Origin: Chloroflexota bacterium
Lineage (GTDB): Bacteria > Chloroflexota > Limnocylindria > Limnocylindrales > CSP1-4
DNA length: 18,856 nucleotides
Direction: 5' to 3'
Assembly: GCA_025935655.1 (NCBI GenBank)
Contig: JAICUV010000036.1
Coordinates: 1 to 18,856 of the forward strand
Positions 1 to 6,174 of the stretch are shown here, piece after piece; positions within the stretch are counted from its first letter, which is position 1, and each line of letters starts with the position of its first letter. The notes under the pieces were generated by a model. The model saw nothing but the letters and a program-made list of their open reading frames with translations, had not been told where the DNA came from and ran no database searches. The position numbers and the translations under genes were made by a program.

Positions 1-216
1 AAGTACCTGGACCTCGACTACTCCGAGGACTCCCGGGCCGAGGTCGACTTCAACGTCGTGGGCACCGACGCCGGCGCCTACGTCGAGCTCCAGGGCACGG
101 CGGAGGGGAAGCCCTTCGACCGCGCGTCGCTGGACGAGCTGCTCGACCTCGCCAACGCGGGCCTCGCGCAGCTGTTCGCGGCGCAGGCCGCCGCCCTCGC
201 GACGGTCCGCCGCTAG
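1..216 (+). CDS. rph: Ribonuclease PH, C-terminal part (5' end outside window)
   Basis: The first 71 codons in frame 1 end at TAG 214-216. They read LDLDYSEDSRAEVDFNVVGT followed by a G-A-Y-V-E-L-Q-G-T-A-E segment and PFDR, which is the conserved C-terminal signature of RNase PH, the phosphorolytic 3'-5' exoribonuclease that trims tRNA 3' ends. The C-terminal helix (LLDLANAGLAQLFAAQAAAL) is also typical. The N-terminal roughly 170 residues, including the phosphate-binding arginine region, lie upstream of the window. The next gene is rdgB; an rph-rdgB pair is common in many bacteria and supports both calls. The break is only the window edge, with no sign of damage. Confidence 0.93.
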   Translation, partial: KYLDLDYSEDSRAEVDFNVVGTDAGAYVELQGTAEGKPFDRASLDELLDLANAGLAQLFAAQAAALATVRR

Positions 217-243
217 CCGTGGCCAGGCAGGCAACGCGGCCCC

Positions 244-261
244 TGACTCACGTGCGAGTCA
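244..261. promoter_or_regulatory. 18-bp palindrome (proximal box, copy 1)
   Basis: The sequence is TGACTC-ACGTGC-GAGTCA with perfect 6-bp arms. It lies 28 nt after the rph stop codon. Dimeric regulators of TetR, MarR or GntR type often bind dyads of this size, but no regulator is identified here. Confidence 0.6.
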
Positions 262-337
262 GATCGCGCCGTCGGCTGCACGAAGCCGCGCGCGAAGTCG
301 GGGTTTGTGCGGCGGCCGCTGCACGAGGAGCCTCGAT

Positions 338-1048
338 TTGACTCACCGAGGAGTCAGGAGTGCGGCCCCGGATCCCTCCGACGGCGCCGGCGGCGCGGAC
401 GGCACACACGGCGCCACGGCGAGGCGGCTCCTCGTCGCGACCCGCTCCCGCCACAAGCTCCGTGAGCTCCGCGAGCTGCTGGCCGTGCCCGCGGACGTGG
501 AGCTCCTGGACCCGGACGACGTGGGCATCGACGGCGAGCCCGAGGAGACCGGGGCAACGTTCGAGACGAACGCCGCGATCAAGGCGCGCTACTACGCGGC
601 CCGTGCCGGCCTGCCGACGCTCGCCGACGACTCGGGACTGGAGGTCGACGCCCTGGGCGGCGGACCCGGCGTGTTCACCCGCCGCTACTCGGGGCCCGAT
701 GCGACCGACGAGTCCAACAACGCGAAGCTGCTCCGGGAGCTCGCCGGGCTGCCCGCGGAGCGACGTGGCGCGCGCTACGTGTGCGTGCTGGCGCTCGCGC
801 TGCCGGGTGAGGCGGGGCCGCGCGGCGGGCTGCGGCTCGTCTATCGGCGCGGGACCTGCCGGGGCCGGATCGCGACGGCCGCGAAAGGCGACGGGGGCTT
901 CGGCTACGACCCGATCTTCGAGCCCTGGTCCGAGCCGCCGGGCGGCCACACGCTGGGCCAGTGGTCCGCAGCGCAGAAGCACGCCATCTCGCACCGCTCG
1001 AGGGCCGCGGCGCGGATGCGCCCCACGCTGCGGGACCTGGGCCTCTAG
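338..1048 (+). CDS. rdgB: RdgB/Ham1 non-canonical purine NTP pyrophosphatase
   Basis: Predicted to hydrolyse XTP, ITP and dITP to monophosphates, keeping deaminated purines out of nucleic acids. The conserved N-terminal LLVATRSRHKLREL, then ADDSGLEVDALGG, GVFTRRYSG, GDGGFGYDPIFEP and C-terminal HAISHRSRA are all present, covering the family's full length. The start is unclear: no ATG, GTG or TTG lies in frame just before the conserved region, which begins about base 425. TTG 338 is chosen because GAGGAG at 325-330 sits 7 nt upstream. This adds an unusual Gly/Ala-rich lead of about 30 residues. An in-frame TTG at 305 is the next alternative. The gene follows rph, as often seen. Confidence 0.88.
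   Translation: MTHRGVRSAAPDPSDGAGGADGTHGATARRLLVATRSRHKLRELRELLAVPADVELLDPDDVGIDGEPEETGATFETNAAIKARYYAARAGLPTLADDSGLEVDALGGGPGVFTRRYSGPDATDESNNAKLLRELAGLPAERRGARYVCVLALALPGEAGPRGGLRLVYRRGTCRGRIATAAKGDGGFGYDPIFEPWSEPPGGHTLGQWSAAQKHAISHRSRAAARMRPTLRDLGL
339..356. promoter_or_regulatory. 18-bp palindrome (distal box, copy 1), overlapping the likely rdgB start
   Basis: The sequence is TGACTC-ACCGAG-GAGTCA with perfect arms. It overlaps the TTG at 338-340 proposed as the rdgB start, so a bound protein or an RNA hairpin here would cover the initiation region. Confidence 0.6.
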
Positions 1049-1198
1049 CGCACCGGCCTCGCGGTCGCGACGCATCGCGCGTCGGACATGCCGACGCCGG
1101 AGGGTCCTGGCCTGCCGAGCTGGACCATCCGGCGTCCGGTCAATGACGCGCGACGTCGCGCCGCGGTTCCATCGAGCCCAACGGCGGCAGCGGCTCGG

Positions 1199-1480
1199 TC
1201 AACCGGGATCGCGGTGACCCAGGCCCTGGACGGGGACCACGAGGCTATCGACCTCGGCGTCGCCCGCGTCGTCGTCCGGCGGAACGCCGGCAGGAGACAC
1301 CACCTTCGCGGATGTCGCGGCACGCCGGTCGCCCCACGCGGCGAAGCCCCCGATCAGGGCCGGCGCCACCGTGTACCGCAGCCCGTCCGCGACGCCGTCG
1401 ACGATGCGACCGATGATCCCGAAGATCGTGAAGGCGGTCGCGAGGAACGCCGTTGCGAACACGAACCCGATCGCGTCCAT
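1199..1480 (-). CDS. Small membrane protein, unknown function
   Basis: A 93-residue protein beginning MDAIGFVFATAFLATAFTIF, which gives one probable membrane helix at about residues 4-24. A moderately hydrophobic stretch follows (YTVAPALIGGFAAWG, about 40-54), then an acidic, polar C-terminus. Codon third positions are strongly G/C, as in neighbouring real genes. No Shine-Dalgarno sequence precedes the ATG, but TACTGT (minus strand, 1490-1495) lies 9 nt upstream and could be the -10 box of a near-leaderless transcript. It lies downstream of the YggT-family gene on the same strand. No family is recognised, and the C-terminal half could be over-extended. Confidence 0.55.
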   Translation of the reverse strand: MDAIGFVFATAFLATAFTIFGIIGRIVDGVADGLRYTVAPALIGGFAAWGDRRAATSAKVVSPAGVPPDDDAGDAEVDSLVVPVQGLGHRDPG

Positions 1481-1549
1481 GGTGCGCTGACAGTAGCCCG
1501 ATGGCGGCGCGATGCCCAGAGTCGAATGGCTTGGCCCGAGGACGCGCCG

Positions 1550-2218
1550 TCAGGCGCGCCGGCCGAACAACCGCAGGATCGACAGGATCAGCGTCTCGAT
1601 CAGCGACCAGGCGATGAGGGCCACGATCGCGGCGATGTCGAGCACGGATCCCTGCTGGGCGGTCACCTCATCGAGGTTGAAGATGCCGCGGAACGGCTCG
1701 ACGAATGGATCGGTCGCCGACAGCACCCACGCGACGATGTCGTTGTCCTGGTTCGCGTTGAGCAGCAGCAGGCCGATCCGCAGGATCAGGAGCGCCTGCA
1801 GGATCCCGAACAGGAGCGCCACGATCCGGCCGATCGTCCCGCTGAGCGTACGACGGCGCTGCGGCACCATCGCGGGCGCGACCGCGGTCGTCGTGATCAC
1901 CGGGACGGCGGCGGGGGCCACGACAGGCGGCGGACTCGCGGGCGGCGGGCCGGCGGGCGGGAGCGTCGGGGCAGCGACCTCCGTGGCGGCTCGCGTCTCG
2001 GCCGTGGCGGCTTCGGGCGTCGACGCCGACGCATCCTCGGCCGGCATGAGCTCGGCGACGGCATCGGCATCGAGCGCCACGGGCTCGGTGACGTCGTCGG
2101 GTGTCGCGGCTGCGGCGTCCGGCGCCGGCGCGGTGGCGTCGGGCGGGGGCGTGACCGGGGCCAGGGATTCGGCGGTGGGCTCGGGCGCGGGCCCGACGGG
2201 CGGTTGCGGCTCGGTCAT
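1550..2218 (-). CDS. YggT-family membrane protein with long Pro/Ala-rich N-terminal region
   Basis: A 222-residue protein. Residues 1 to about 120 are a low-complexity, Pro/Ala/Thr-rich and acidic region. They are followed by QRRRTLSGTIGRIVALLFGILQ and a helix ending near LLILRIGLLLLNAN, a loop containing ATDPFVEPFRGIF, and a second helix (DIAAIVALIAWSLIETLILS) with a basic end (RLFGRRA). The helix-loop-helix with a DPFV-P-FR loop is characteristic of YggT proteins, a small integral-membrane family of poorly defined function. Family members are often only about 90 residues, so the disordered extension is the unusual part. The ATG at 2218 is preceded by AGGAG about 8 nt upstream and was preferred over longer starts. 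Confidence 0.78.
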   Translation of the reverse strand: MTEPQPPVGPAPEPTAESLAPVTPPPDATAPAPDAAAATPDDVTEPVALDADAVAELMPAEDASASTPEAATAETRAATEVAAPTLPPAGPPPASPPPVVAPAAVPVITTTAVAPAMVPQRRRTLSGTIGRIVALLFGILQALLILRIGLLLLNANQDNDIVAWVLSATDPFVEPFRGIFNLDEVTAQQGSVLDIAAIVALIAWSLIETLILSILRLFGRRA

Positions 2219-2309
2219 CGTGCGGCTCCTGTCTGTCACATCGCACGCGATGCAGCGCCGGGACGCGCGCCCGAATCGTACGCCCGCCGGAGAAGCCGGC
2301 GTCCGGTGG

Positions 2310-2315
2310 TAGCCT
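2310..2315 (+). promoter_or_regulatory. Possible -10 box TAGCCT just upstream of the PPOX gene
   Basis: TAGCCT fits TAnnnT and ends 8 nt before ATG 2324. No Shine-Dalgarno sequence is present in the short gap. This suggests a leaderless or nearly leaderless transcript. Confidence 0.4.
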
Positions 2316-2323
2316 CGCCGCTC

Positions 2324-2737
2324 ATGAGCGCGTTCACCCCCGCAGAGCTGGAGTACCTTGCCGGCCAGCGCCTCGGCCGCCTGGCCACCGTCGGACCGGA
2401 CGGCGCGCCCCACGTCATGCCCGTCGGCTTCCGCTATGACCCCTCGACCGACACGATCGAGATCGGCGGGCACGGGATGGGAACGTCCAAGAAGTGGCGG
2501 GACATCGGGCGGGACGGTCGGGTCGCGTTCGTCGTCGACGACGTCCTGCCGCCGTGGGGCCCGCGCCTGGTCGAGGTCCGCGGGATCGCCACCCGTCTGA
2601 CCGTCGGCGGCACGGCCCTCGGCCGCGGATTCGACGAGGAGTTCGTCCGCATCGCGCCGCGGCGGATCATCAGCTACGGGCTGGGCCCCGCGGGCCACGA
2701 CCTGCGAACGTTCGATGCACGCGACGTGCCCGTATGA
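2324..2737 (+). CDS. PPOX-class flavin/F420-binding oxidoreductase
   Basis: A 137-residue protein of the pyridoxamine 5'-phosphate oxidase-like split beta-barrel fold. Recognisable segments are FTPAELEYLAGQRLGRLATV, DGAPHVMPVGFRYD, TIEIGGHG, KKWRDIGRDGRVAFVVDD and the C-terminal RIAPRRIISYGL. This pattern resembles the PPOX subfamily typified by mycobacterial MSMEG_5819-like proteins, many of which use F420 or a flavin. The substrate cannot be inferred. The start gives the standard family N-terminus. The TGA stop overlaps the candidate promoter of the following tRNA gene. Confidence 0.85.
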   Translation: MSAFTPAELEYLAGQRLGRLATVGPDGAPHVMPVGFRYDPSTDTIEIGGHGMGTSKKWRDIGRDGRVAFVVDDVLPPWGPRLVEVRGIATRLTVGGTALGRGFDEEFVRIAPRRIISYGLGPAGHDLRTFDARDVPV

Positions 2738-2738
2738 T
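2733..2738 (+). promoter_or_regulatory. Candidate -10 box for tRNA-Pro
   Basis: TATGAT closely matches the bacterial -10 consensus and lies 32 nt before the mature tRNA 5' end. It overlaps the stop codon of the PPOX gene. No convincing -35 element is visible; TTCGAT at 2711-2716 is only a weak candidate. Confidence 0.45.
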
Positions 2739-2770
2739 GGGGCGCGGTCTTCGCGGAGCGTGAGACCAGT

Positions 2771-2845
2771 CGGGGCGTGGCGCAACGGCGGCGCACGTGC
2801 TTTGGGAGCACGAGGTTGTGGGTTCAAATCCCACCGCCCCGACCA
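2771..2845 (+). tRNA. tRNA-Pro (anticodon UGG), CCA encoded
   Basis: The cloverleaf folds fully. The acceptor stem is CGGGGCG (2771-2777) with CGCCCCG (2835-2841). The anticodon stem is CGTGC/GCACG around loop TTTGGGA, giving anticodon TGG followed by G37 as expected for tRNA-Pro. The T arm is GTGGG-TTCAAAT-CCCAC. The discriminator base is A, followed directly by genomic CCA (2843-2845). UGG reads CCA and, with wobble, other CCN proline codons. Confidence 0.95.
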
Positions 2846-2884
2846 GCTTCTTCTCGCTCTCGGCGGAGCTGGGCCGGCGGCGCG

Positions 2885-3343
2885 CTACCCCGTGCGGCGC
2901 ACGTGGAAGCGGACACCCTCGATCCACGCGGACTTCTCGACCCATTCCTCGGTCCGCTCGTTCTCGTAGCTGGCGTAGACCCCCGCGTAGACCGTCACGC
3001 GGCCGCCACGGAACGCGGGCATCTCGTCCTCGGCGGTGAGCCGGAGGACCTTCAGGTGGACCTGTCCGTCGCACGACGTGGGCCCGAGGGCCTTCTCGTA
3101 GTACGCCCATCGTGCGTTCCGACCGCGACCCTGGTCCACCTCGACGTAGTAGCTCGGGTCCCACGAGTAGTGGCTGATGGTCGGGGTGCCACAGCTGAAC
3201 CTGAGGTCGAGCTCGATCACGCCGCGGCCGGCGTAATGGACGCTCGAGATGGAGATCGTGGGGTCGGGCGGCTCGGCCGCCATTGTCGGCGCTGGGAATG
3301 CCACGAGTCCCAGCAGCGCACCGAGGACCAGCAGCCTGCGCAT
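2885..3343 (-). CDS. Secreted protein of unknown function
   Basis: A 152-residue protein with a clear Sec signal peptide: MRRLL, a hydrophobic core LGALLGLVAFPAP, and a likely cleavage after TMAAEP around residue 23. The mature part is rich in beta-type segments (VIELDLRFSCGTP, HYSWDPSYYVEV, HLKVLRLTAED, GGRVTVYAGVYASYE) and has two cysteines (in SCGTP and TSCDG) that could form a disulfide. GGAGG sits about 6 nt before the ATG, which fixes the start. No family is recognised. It lies downstream of arsR on the same strand but 212 bp away, so it is probably transcribed separately. Its relation to arsenic is unproven. Confidence 0.75.
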   Translation of the reverse strand: MRRLLVLGALLGLVAFPAPTMAAEPPDPTISISSVHYAGRGVIELDLRFSCGTPTISHYSWDPSYYVEVDQGRGRNARWAYYEKALGPTSCDGQVHLKVLRLTAEDEMPAFRGGRVTVYAGVYASYENERTEEWVEKSAWIEGVRFHVRRTG

Positions 3344-3555
3344 CGCACCCTCCGCAGGACGCACCTGTCGGGTCGGTTCCGCCAGTAGCTCGTCGCAGCC
3401 CGGGCGGCCAGGGTTGTGGGCTGCGAGTCGACGCTCCCCGCCGAGGCTGGACACGATGCGCCGCGACGATCGCGATGGCGAGGGCCAGCGGCACCGCGAT
3501 TCCGCCCTGATCCGCCCGCAACAAGGGCGAGCGACGGACCGTCGCGGACCCGCGC
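3344..3555. other. Intergenic gap upstream of the secreted protein
   Basis: This stretch of 212 bp lies between the arsR stop and the secreted-protein start. Apart from the GGAGG ribosome-binding site at its edge, no clear promoter, hairpin or gene was seen. One minus-strand frame has a short hydrophobic stretch (GGIAVPLALAIAIVAA) without a supported start. Confidence 0.4.
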
Positions 3556-3897
3556 TCAGCTGATCGGCTGCACCACGGGAAGGGCCTTGCCACCGGGTGC
3601 GCCGAAGGACGGCGCGAGCTCCCCGGCGATCTGGCGGAAGCGCTCCACGGCGTCGGGCCGGAGCCGGTACCAGACCCACGATGAGCGACGCTCCGACGTC
3701 ACCCAGCCGGCCTCGCGGAGCACCTTGAGGTGGTGGCTCACGGTGGGCTGTGCGACGTCGCAGCACGCGGTGAAATCGCAGGCGCAGACCTCCTCGCCCC
3801 CCGCGAGCTGGCGCAGGATCGCGAGGCGGGTCGGGTCCGCCGCTCCCTGGAGGAGCAGGGCGTCCGGATCGGTGATGCGCTTCATGGCAATTGGCAT
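3556..3897 (-). CDS. arsR: ArsR/SmtB-family metalloid-responsive repressor
   Basis: A winged-helix repressor of about 113 residues. DPDALLLQGAADPTRLAILRQL is the N-terminal helix pair, EEVCACDFTACCDVAQPTVS contains the Cys cluster and enters the recognition helix HHLKVLREAGWV, and RRSSWVWYRL is the wing. The CxC of CACD matches the position of the arsenite-binding CVC pair of classical ArsR; the further adjacent CC could provide a third thiol. It should dissociate from DNA when As(III) binds. It diverges from the arsM operon across an 81-bp region with a perfect palindrome. ATG 3897 is used; ATG 3885 is in frame and equally possible. Confidence 0.88.
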   Translation of the reverse strand: MPIAMKRITDPDALLLQGAADPTRLAILRQLAGGEEVCACDFTACCDVAQPTVSHHLKVLREAGWVTSERRSSWVWYRLRPDAVERFRQIAGELAPSFGAPGGKALPVVQPIS

Positions 3898-3944
3898 ATT
3901 GACACATGTCGATGCGTCGGGCAAGATCTGCGGCATCGACATCT

Positions 3945-3956
3945 TTCGATATCGAA
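3945..3956. promoter_or_regulatory. Candidate ArsR operator in the divergent ars promoter region
   Basis: TTCGATATCGAA is a perfect 12-bp palindrome and AT-rich against a very GC-rich background. It lies between divergent arsR and the 54-codon gene, where an autoregulatory ArsR site is expected. TTGACA at 3899-3904 (plus strand) is a good -35 match in the same region, but no good -10 follows at the usual spacing. Confidence 0.5.
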
Positions 3957-3978
3957 CGATCGGAGGCCCGCTCCACCC

Positions 3979-4143
3979 ATGCACTCCTCGCCCGAGCTCG
4001 TCGCGTTGATCCAGCGCGATCGCGAGCGCTACATCGAGCACGACCATCTCGCCCGCCTCGCCGCCTGCGTGCGAGCATGCTGCTCGCCCTCCGTCATCGA
4101 TCGCCTCGCGCGCGCCCTGCGCCTGGCTCCGACCGCCTGTTGA
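3979..4143 (+). CDS. Small Cys-containing protein in the ars operon, unknown function
   Basis: A 54-residue ORF (MHSSPELVALIQRDRERYIE...) that looks largely helical, with Cys30, Cys34, Cys35 and a C-terminal Cys54. The start has GGAGG at 3962-3966, a long 12-nt spacing. It ends 11 nt before the arsM ATG, with GAGGA near its stop serving arsM, so it appears to be the first gene of the arsM transcript. The spaced thiols (C-x3-CC) suggest possible metal or arsenite binding, but this is inference; no family is recognised. It could also be a non-functional leader ORF. Confidence 0.5.
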   Translation: MHSSPELVALIQRDRERYIEHDHLARLAACVRACCSPSVIDRLARALRLAPTAC

Positions 4144-4154
4144 GGACTGCACCC

Positions 4155-4964
4155 ATGACGATGGAATCCATCCACGAGGACGTCCGCACCCGCTACGCGC
4201 AGGCCGCCCTCCAGGCCCGGGCCGGTGGCTGCTGCTCCGGCGAGCCTGAGACGATCGGCGCGGGCCTGTACTCCGCGCTCGAGCAGGCGGAGCTCCCGGA
4301 GGCCGCCGTCCTGGCGTCGCTGGGCTGCGGGAACCCGATCGCGGTCGCGGAGCTCCACGAGGGCGAGCGCGTGCTGGACCTGGGTTCCGGCGGCGGCATC
4401 GACGTGCTGCTGTCCGCCCGGCGCGTGGGTCCCACCGGCCGCGCCATCGGCCTCGACATGACCGACGAGATGCTCGCCCTGGCCCAGCGCAACGCCGCCG
4501 AGGCGGGCGCGACCAACGTCGAGTTCCTCAAGGGCACGATCGAGGCGATCCCGCTGCCCGCCGACTCGATCGATGTCGTGATCAGCAACTGTGTCGTCAA
4601 CCTCGCCGCGGACAAGCCCGCCGTGTTCCGCGAGATCGCCCGGGTCCTCAAGCCCGGTGGTCGGATGGGCATCACCGACATCGTGGCCGAGGACCGGCTG
4701 ACCCCGGAGGAGCGCGCCGAACGTGGCTCCTACACCGGGTGCATCGCGGGAGCGCTCTCGTTCTCCGAGTTCCGGTCGGGTCTCGAGGGCGTGGGTCTGA
4801 CCGATGTCAGCCTGACCCCGACCCACGGCGTCGCCGACGGGATGGTCAGCGCCATCGTCAAGGCGACGAAGCCGGCGGTTGCCAGCCCGCTCGTCGACCT
4901 GTCCGCCCGCGCGGACCTGCCGATGGCCGGCGACGGCTGCTGCGGCGGAGGCGGGTGCTGCTGA
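4155..4964 (+). CDS. arsM: Arsenite S-adenosylmethionine methyltransferase
   Basis: This 269-residue protein should methylate As(III) to mono-, di- and trimethylated species using SAM, in the cytoplasm. The SAM-binding motif I is VLDLGSGGGID (73-83), with GLDMTDEML (99-107) as motif II. The three cysteines needed for As(III) methylation in characterised ArsM are at expected places: Cys58 (SLGCGNP), Cys146 (ISNCVVNL) and Cys196 (YTGCIAG). The N-terminal GGCCSG (Cys26-27) and the C-terminal GDGCCGGGGCC (Cys262, 263, 268, 269) add vicinal thiol pairs like those seen in many ArsM proteins. ATG 4155 was chosen for its GAGGA site and family-like N-terminus. The stop overlaps the next start by 1 nt. 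Confidence 0.93.
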   Translation: MTMESIHEDVRTRYAQAALQARAGGCCSGEPETIGAGLYSALEQAELPEAAVLASLGCGNPIAVAELHEGERVLDLGSGGGIDVLLSARRVGPTGRAIGLDMTDEMLALAQRNAAEAGATNVEFLKGTIEAIPLPADSIDVVISNCVVNLAADKPAVFREIARVLKPGGRMGITDIVAEDRLTPEERAERGSYTGCIAGALSFSEFRSGLEGVGLTDVSLTPTHGVADGMVSAIVKATKPAVASPLVDLSARADLPMAGDGCCGGGGCC

Positions 4965-5395
4965 TGCGCATCGAGCGGGCCCTCCCCGCCGACGTCCCCG
5001 CGGTCGAGCAGCTGCTCTCGGCCGCGGGCCTGCCGCTCGAGGGCGCCGCCGAGGCGCTCTCGGCCGGCGTGGTCGCCCGGGAAGGCGACGCGGTCGTCGC
5101 GGCGGCGGCGATCGAGCGCTACGGGACGGCCGCGCTGCTCCGGTCGGTGGTCGTCGCACCGGGCCTGCGCGGCACGGGGCTGGGCCGCGAGATCGTGGCG
5201 GCCGCCGAGCGGCTCGCGCGCGACGAGGGCATCCACGACCTGTACCTACTCACCGAGACGGCGGCCGACTGGTTCCCGCGCCTGGGCTATGCGCCCGTGG
5301 CGCGCGCCGAGGCTGCGGCCGCCGTCGGTGAATCGATCGAGTTCACGACGGTCTGCCGGGACACGGGCGTCCCGATGCGGCGACGGCTCGCGTGA
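4964..5395 (+). CDS. arsN2: ArsN2-like GNAT acetyltransferase
   Basis: A 143-residue GNAT protein. IERALPADVPAVEQLLSAAG is the N-terminal strand-helix, followed by ALLRSVVVAPGLRGTGLGRE (the acetyl-CoA-binding signature R-G-x-G-x-G), LYLLTETAADWFPRLGYAPV, and a C-terminal segment (IEFTTVCRDTGVPMRRRL) resembling ArsN2 proteins. ArsN1 acetylates the amine of arsenic-containing phosphinothricin analogues; ArsN2 is a related family found in ars operons whose substrate I do not know. Its ATG overlaps the arsM TGA (4962-4966), and its stop overlaps the next gene's GTG by 4 nt, so translation is probably coupled. Confidence 0.82.
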   Translation: MRIERALPADVPAVEQLLSAAGLPLEGAAEALSAGVVAREGDAVVAAAAIERYGTAALLRSVVVAPGLRGTGLGREIVAAAERLARDEGIHDLYLLTETAADWFPRLGYAPVARAEAAAAVGESIEFTTVCRDTGVPMRRRLA

Positions 5396-5751
5396 ACGTC
5401 TGGGCCGTGGTCTGGGCCGGGACGCCACGGGATGGCCGCGAGGTTGCCGCGGAGATCCTGCGCGGCATCGAGGGCGACCGCGCGGTGCCGGGCGAGCTCC
5501 TCGTGATCGGTCCCGAGCACCGGAATCACGACCATCATGTCGGTGGCACGATCCCCGAGCTGATCGTCGACGACCTCGACGGCGCCATCCGTGAGCTCGC
5601 CGCCACGGGCGTCGAGATCGTCGCATCGCCGCGCGACGGCGCGGCTCGCACCTGGGTCCACGCACGAGCCCGGGACGGCCGGATGTTCGGGCTCACGACC
5701 GGTTGCGCCGCCTGTCGATGCGCCGCGGTGGCGAGCTGCGCCACGGCCTGA
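5392..5751 (+). CDS. VOC/glyoxalase-like protein with Cys-rich tail
   Basis: This 119-residue protein starts at GTG 5392, overlapping the arsN2 stop. Residues 53-102 (TIPELIVDDLDGAIRELAAT, VEIVASPRDG, TWVHARARDGRMFGLTTG) look like the C-terminal beta-alpha-beta3 module of the vicinal-oxygen-chelate fold, and total length suits one VOC chain. The stretch PEHRNHDHHVGG (41-52) holds three histidines. The tail contains Cys105, 108, 110 and 116 (GCAACRC then SC), a plausible soft-metal site. Known ars operons include VOC enzymes such as the C-As lyase ArsI, but the ArsI vicinal-Cys signature is not seen, so a distinct role is possible. The VOC assignment is by pattern only. Confidence 0.6.
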   Translation: MNVWAVVWAGTPRDGREVAAEILRGIEGDRAVPGELLVIGPEHRNHDHHVGGTIPELIVDDLDGAIRELAATGVEIVASPRDGAARTWVHARARDGRMFGLTTGCAACRCAAVASCATA

Positions 5752-5763
5752 CACAGGCGGTTC

Positions 5764-5782
5764 GATACTCCCATGGGGTATC
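5764..5782. promoter_or_regulatory. CsoR/RcnR-like inverted repeat upstream of the YHS gene
   Basis: GATACTCC-CAT-GGGGTATC has 8-bp arms matching at 7 of 8 positions. A short G/C tract flanked by ATAC/GTAT is reminiscent of operators of the CsoR family (copper or related sensors). It lies 59 bp before ATG 5842 and just after the VOC-like gene. The regulator is inferred, not seen in the window. Confidence 0.45.
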
Positions 5783-5841
5783 ATCGGCTGGCGCCGCATC
5801 CGCGCCGTCCACGCATCGCTTGAGCCCCTGAGGAGCCTGCC

Positions 5842-6036
5842 ATGGCACATCGCACCGTCGCCCCCAACGAGGATCCCGTCTGCGGCATGACCGTCGACAT
5901 CGAGCAGGCCCGGGCGAAGGGCCTCGTGCTCGAGGAGGACGGACGCGAGTTCGGGTTCTGCGGCAAGGGCTGCTTCCTCGAGTTCCGCGACGACCCCGAG
6001 ACCTATCTCGCCGAGGGCTACAGCCCGTCGATGTGA
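5842..6036 (+). CDS. YHS-domain protein
   Basis: A 64-residue protein consisting almost entirely of a YHS domain: DPVCGMTVDI near the N-terminus, then REFGFCGKGCFLEFRDDPET. The CGM and FCGKGC cysteines are those thought to bind metal in YHS domains, which also occur at the ends of Cu- and Ag-transporting P-type ATPases. Here the domain stands alone and could act as a small metal-binding or metal-handling protein. AGGAG at 5831-5835 lies 6 nt before the ATG. It follows the ars operon by 90 bp with its own operator-like repeat, so it may respond to a different metal signal. Confidence 0.85.
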   Translation: MAHRTVAPNEDPVCGMTVDIEQARAKGLVLEEDGREFGFCGKGCFLEFRDDPETYLAEGYSPSM

Positions 6037-6056
6037 CATCGGGTCGGACGGGGCCC

Positions 6057-6095
6057 CGGGCCGCCGGACCACGGGCCCACCGGACCATCGGCCCG
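6057..6095 (+). terminator. GC-rich hairpin after the YHS gene
   Basis: CGGGCCG (6057-6063) pairs with CGGCCCG (6089-6095), starting 21 nt after the YHS stop. The enclosed sequence includes a 16-bp near-direct repeat (6064-6079 and 6080-6095). There is no T-tract, so terminator function is only a possibility. Confidence 0.3.
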
Positions 6096-6174
6096 TTGGC
6101 GCGCTGATCGCGGCTGCAGCATCATCGTTCCCGACCGGGCGAGCGTCCCGGCCGCTGGAGGCTTCACCCCGCCC

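Larger units (their letters stand above)
244..356 (+). repeat. Paired-palindrome element, copy 1
   Basis: This 113-bp block carries an 18-bp TGACTC-N6-GAGTCA palindrome at each end (244-261 and 339-356), with start-to-start spacing of 95 bp. A second block with the same spacing is at 12222-12334. Aligned without gaps, the two copies share both end palindromes, an identical 11-bp core GCGCGCGAAGT (288-298 here), a shared CGCTGC and an ATT just before the distal palindrome. Other interior positions are diverged, so the conserved points are the candidate functional parts. It may be a two-site operator or a pair of RNA hairpins; the family is not recognised. Confidence 0.7.

Noticed and set aside
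360..1217. GTG 360 with a nearby AGGAG as an rdgB start or separate gene
   Set aside because: It is in a different frame from the conserved RdgB sequence, and its product is Arg/Pro/Ser-rich with no recognisable pattern.
2670..3593. Minus-strand frame containing a VGAVGFEPTTSC-type peptide
   Set aside because: This peptide is the well-known false translation of a tRNA gene; here it is antisense to tRNA-Pro at 2771-2845.
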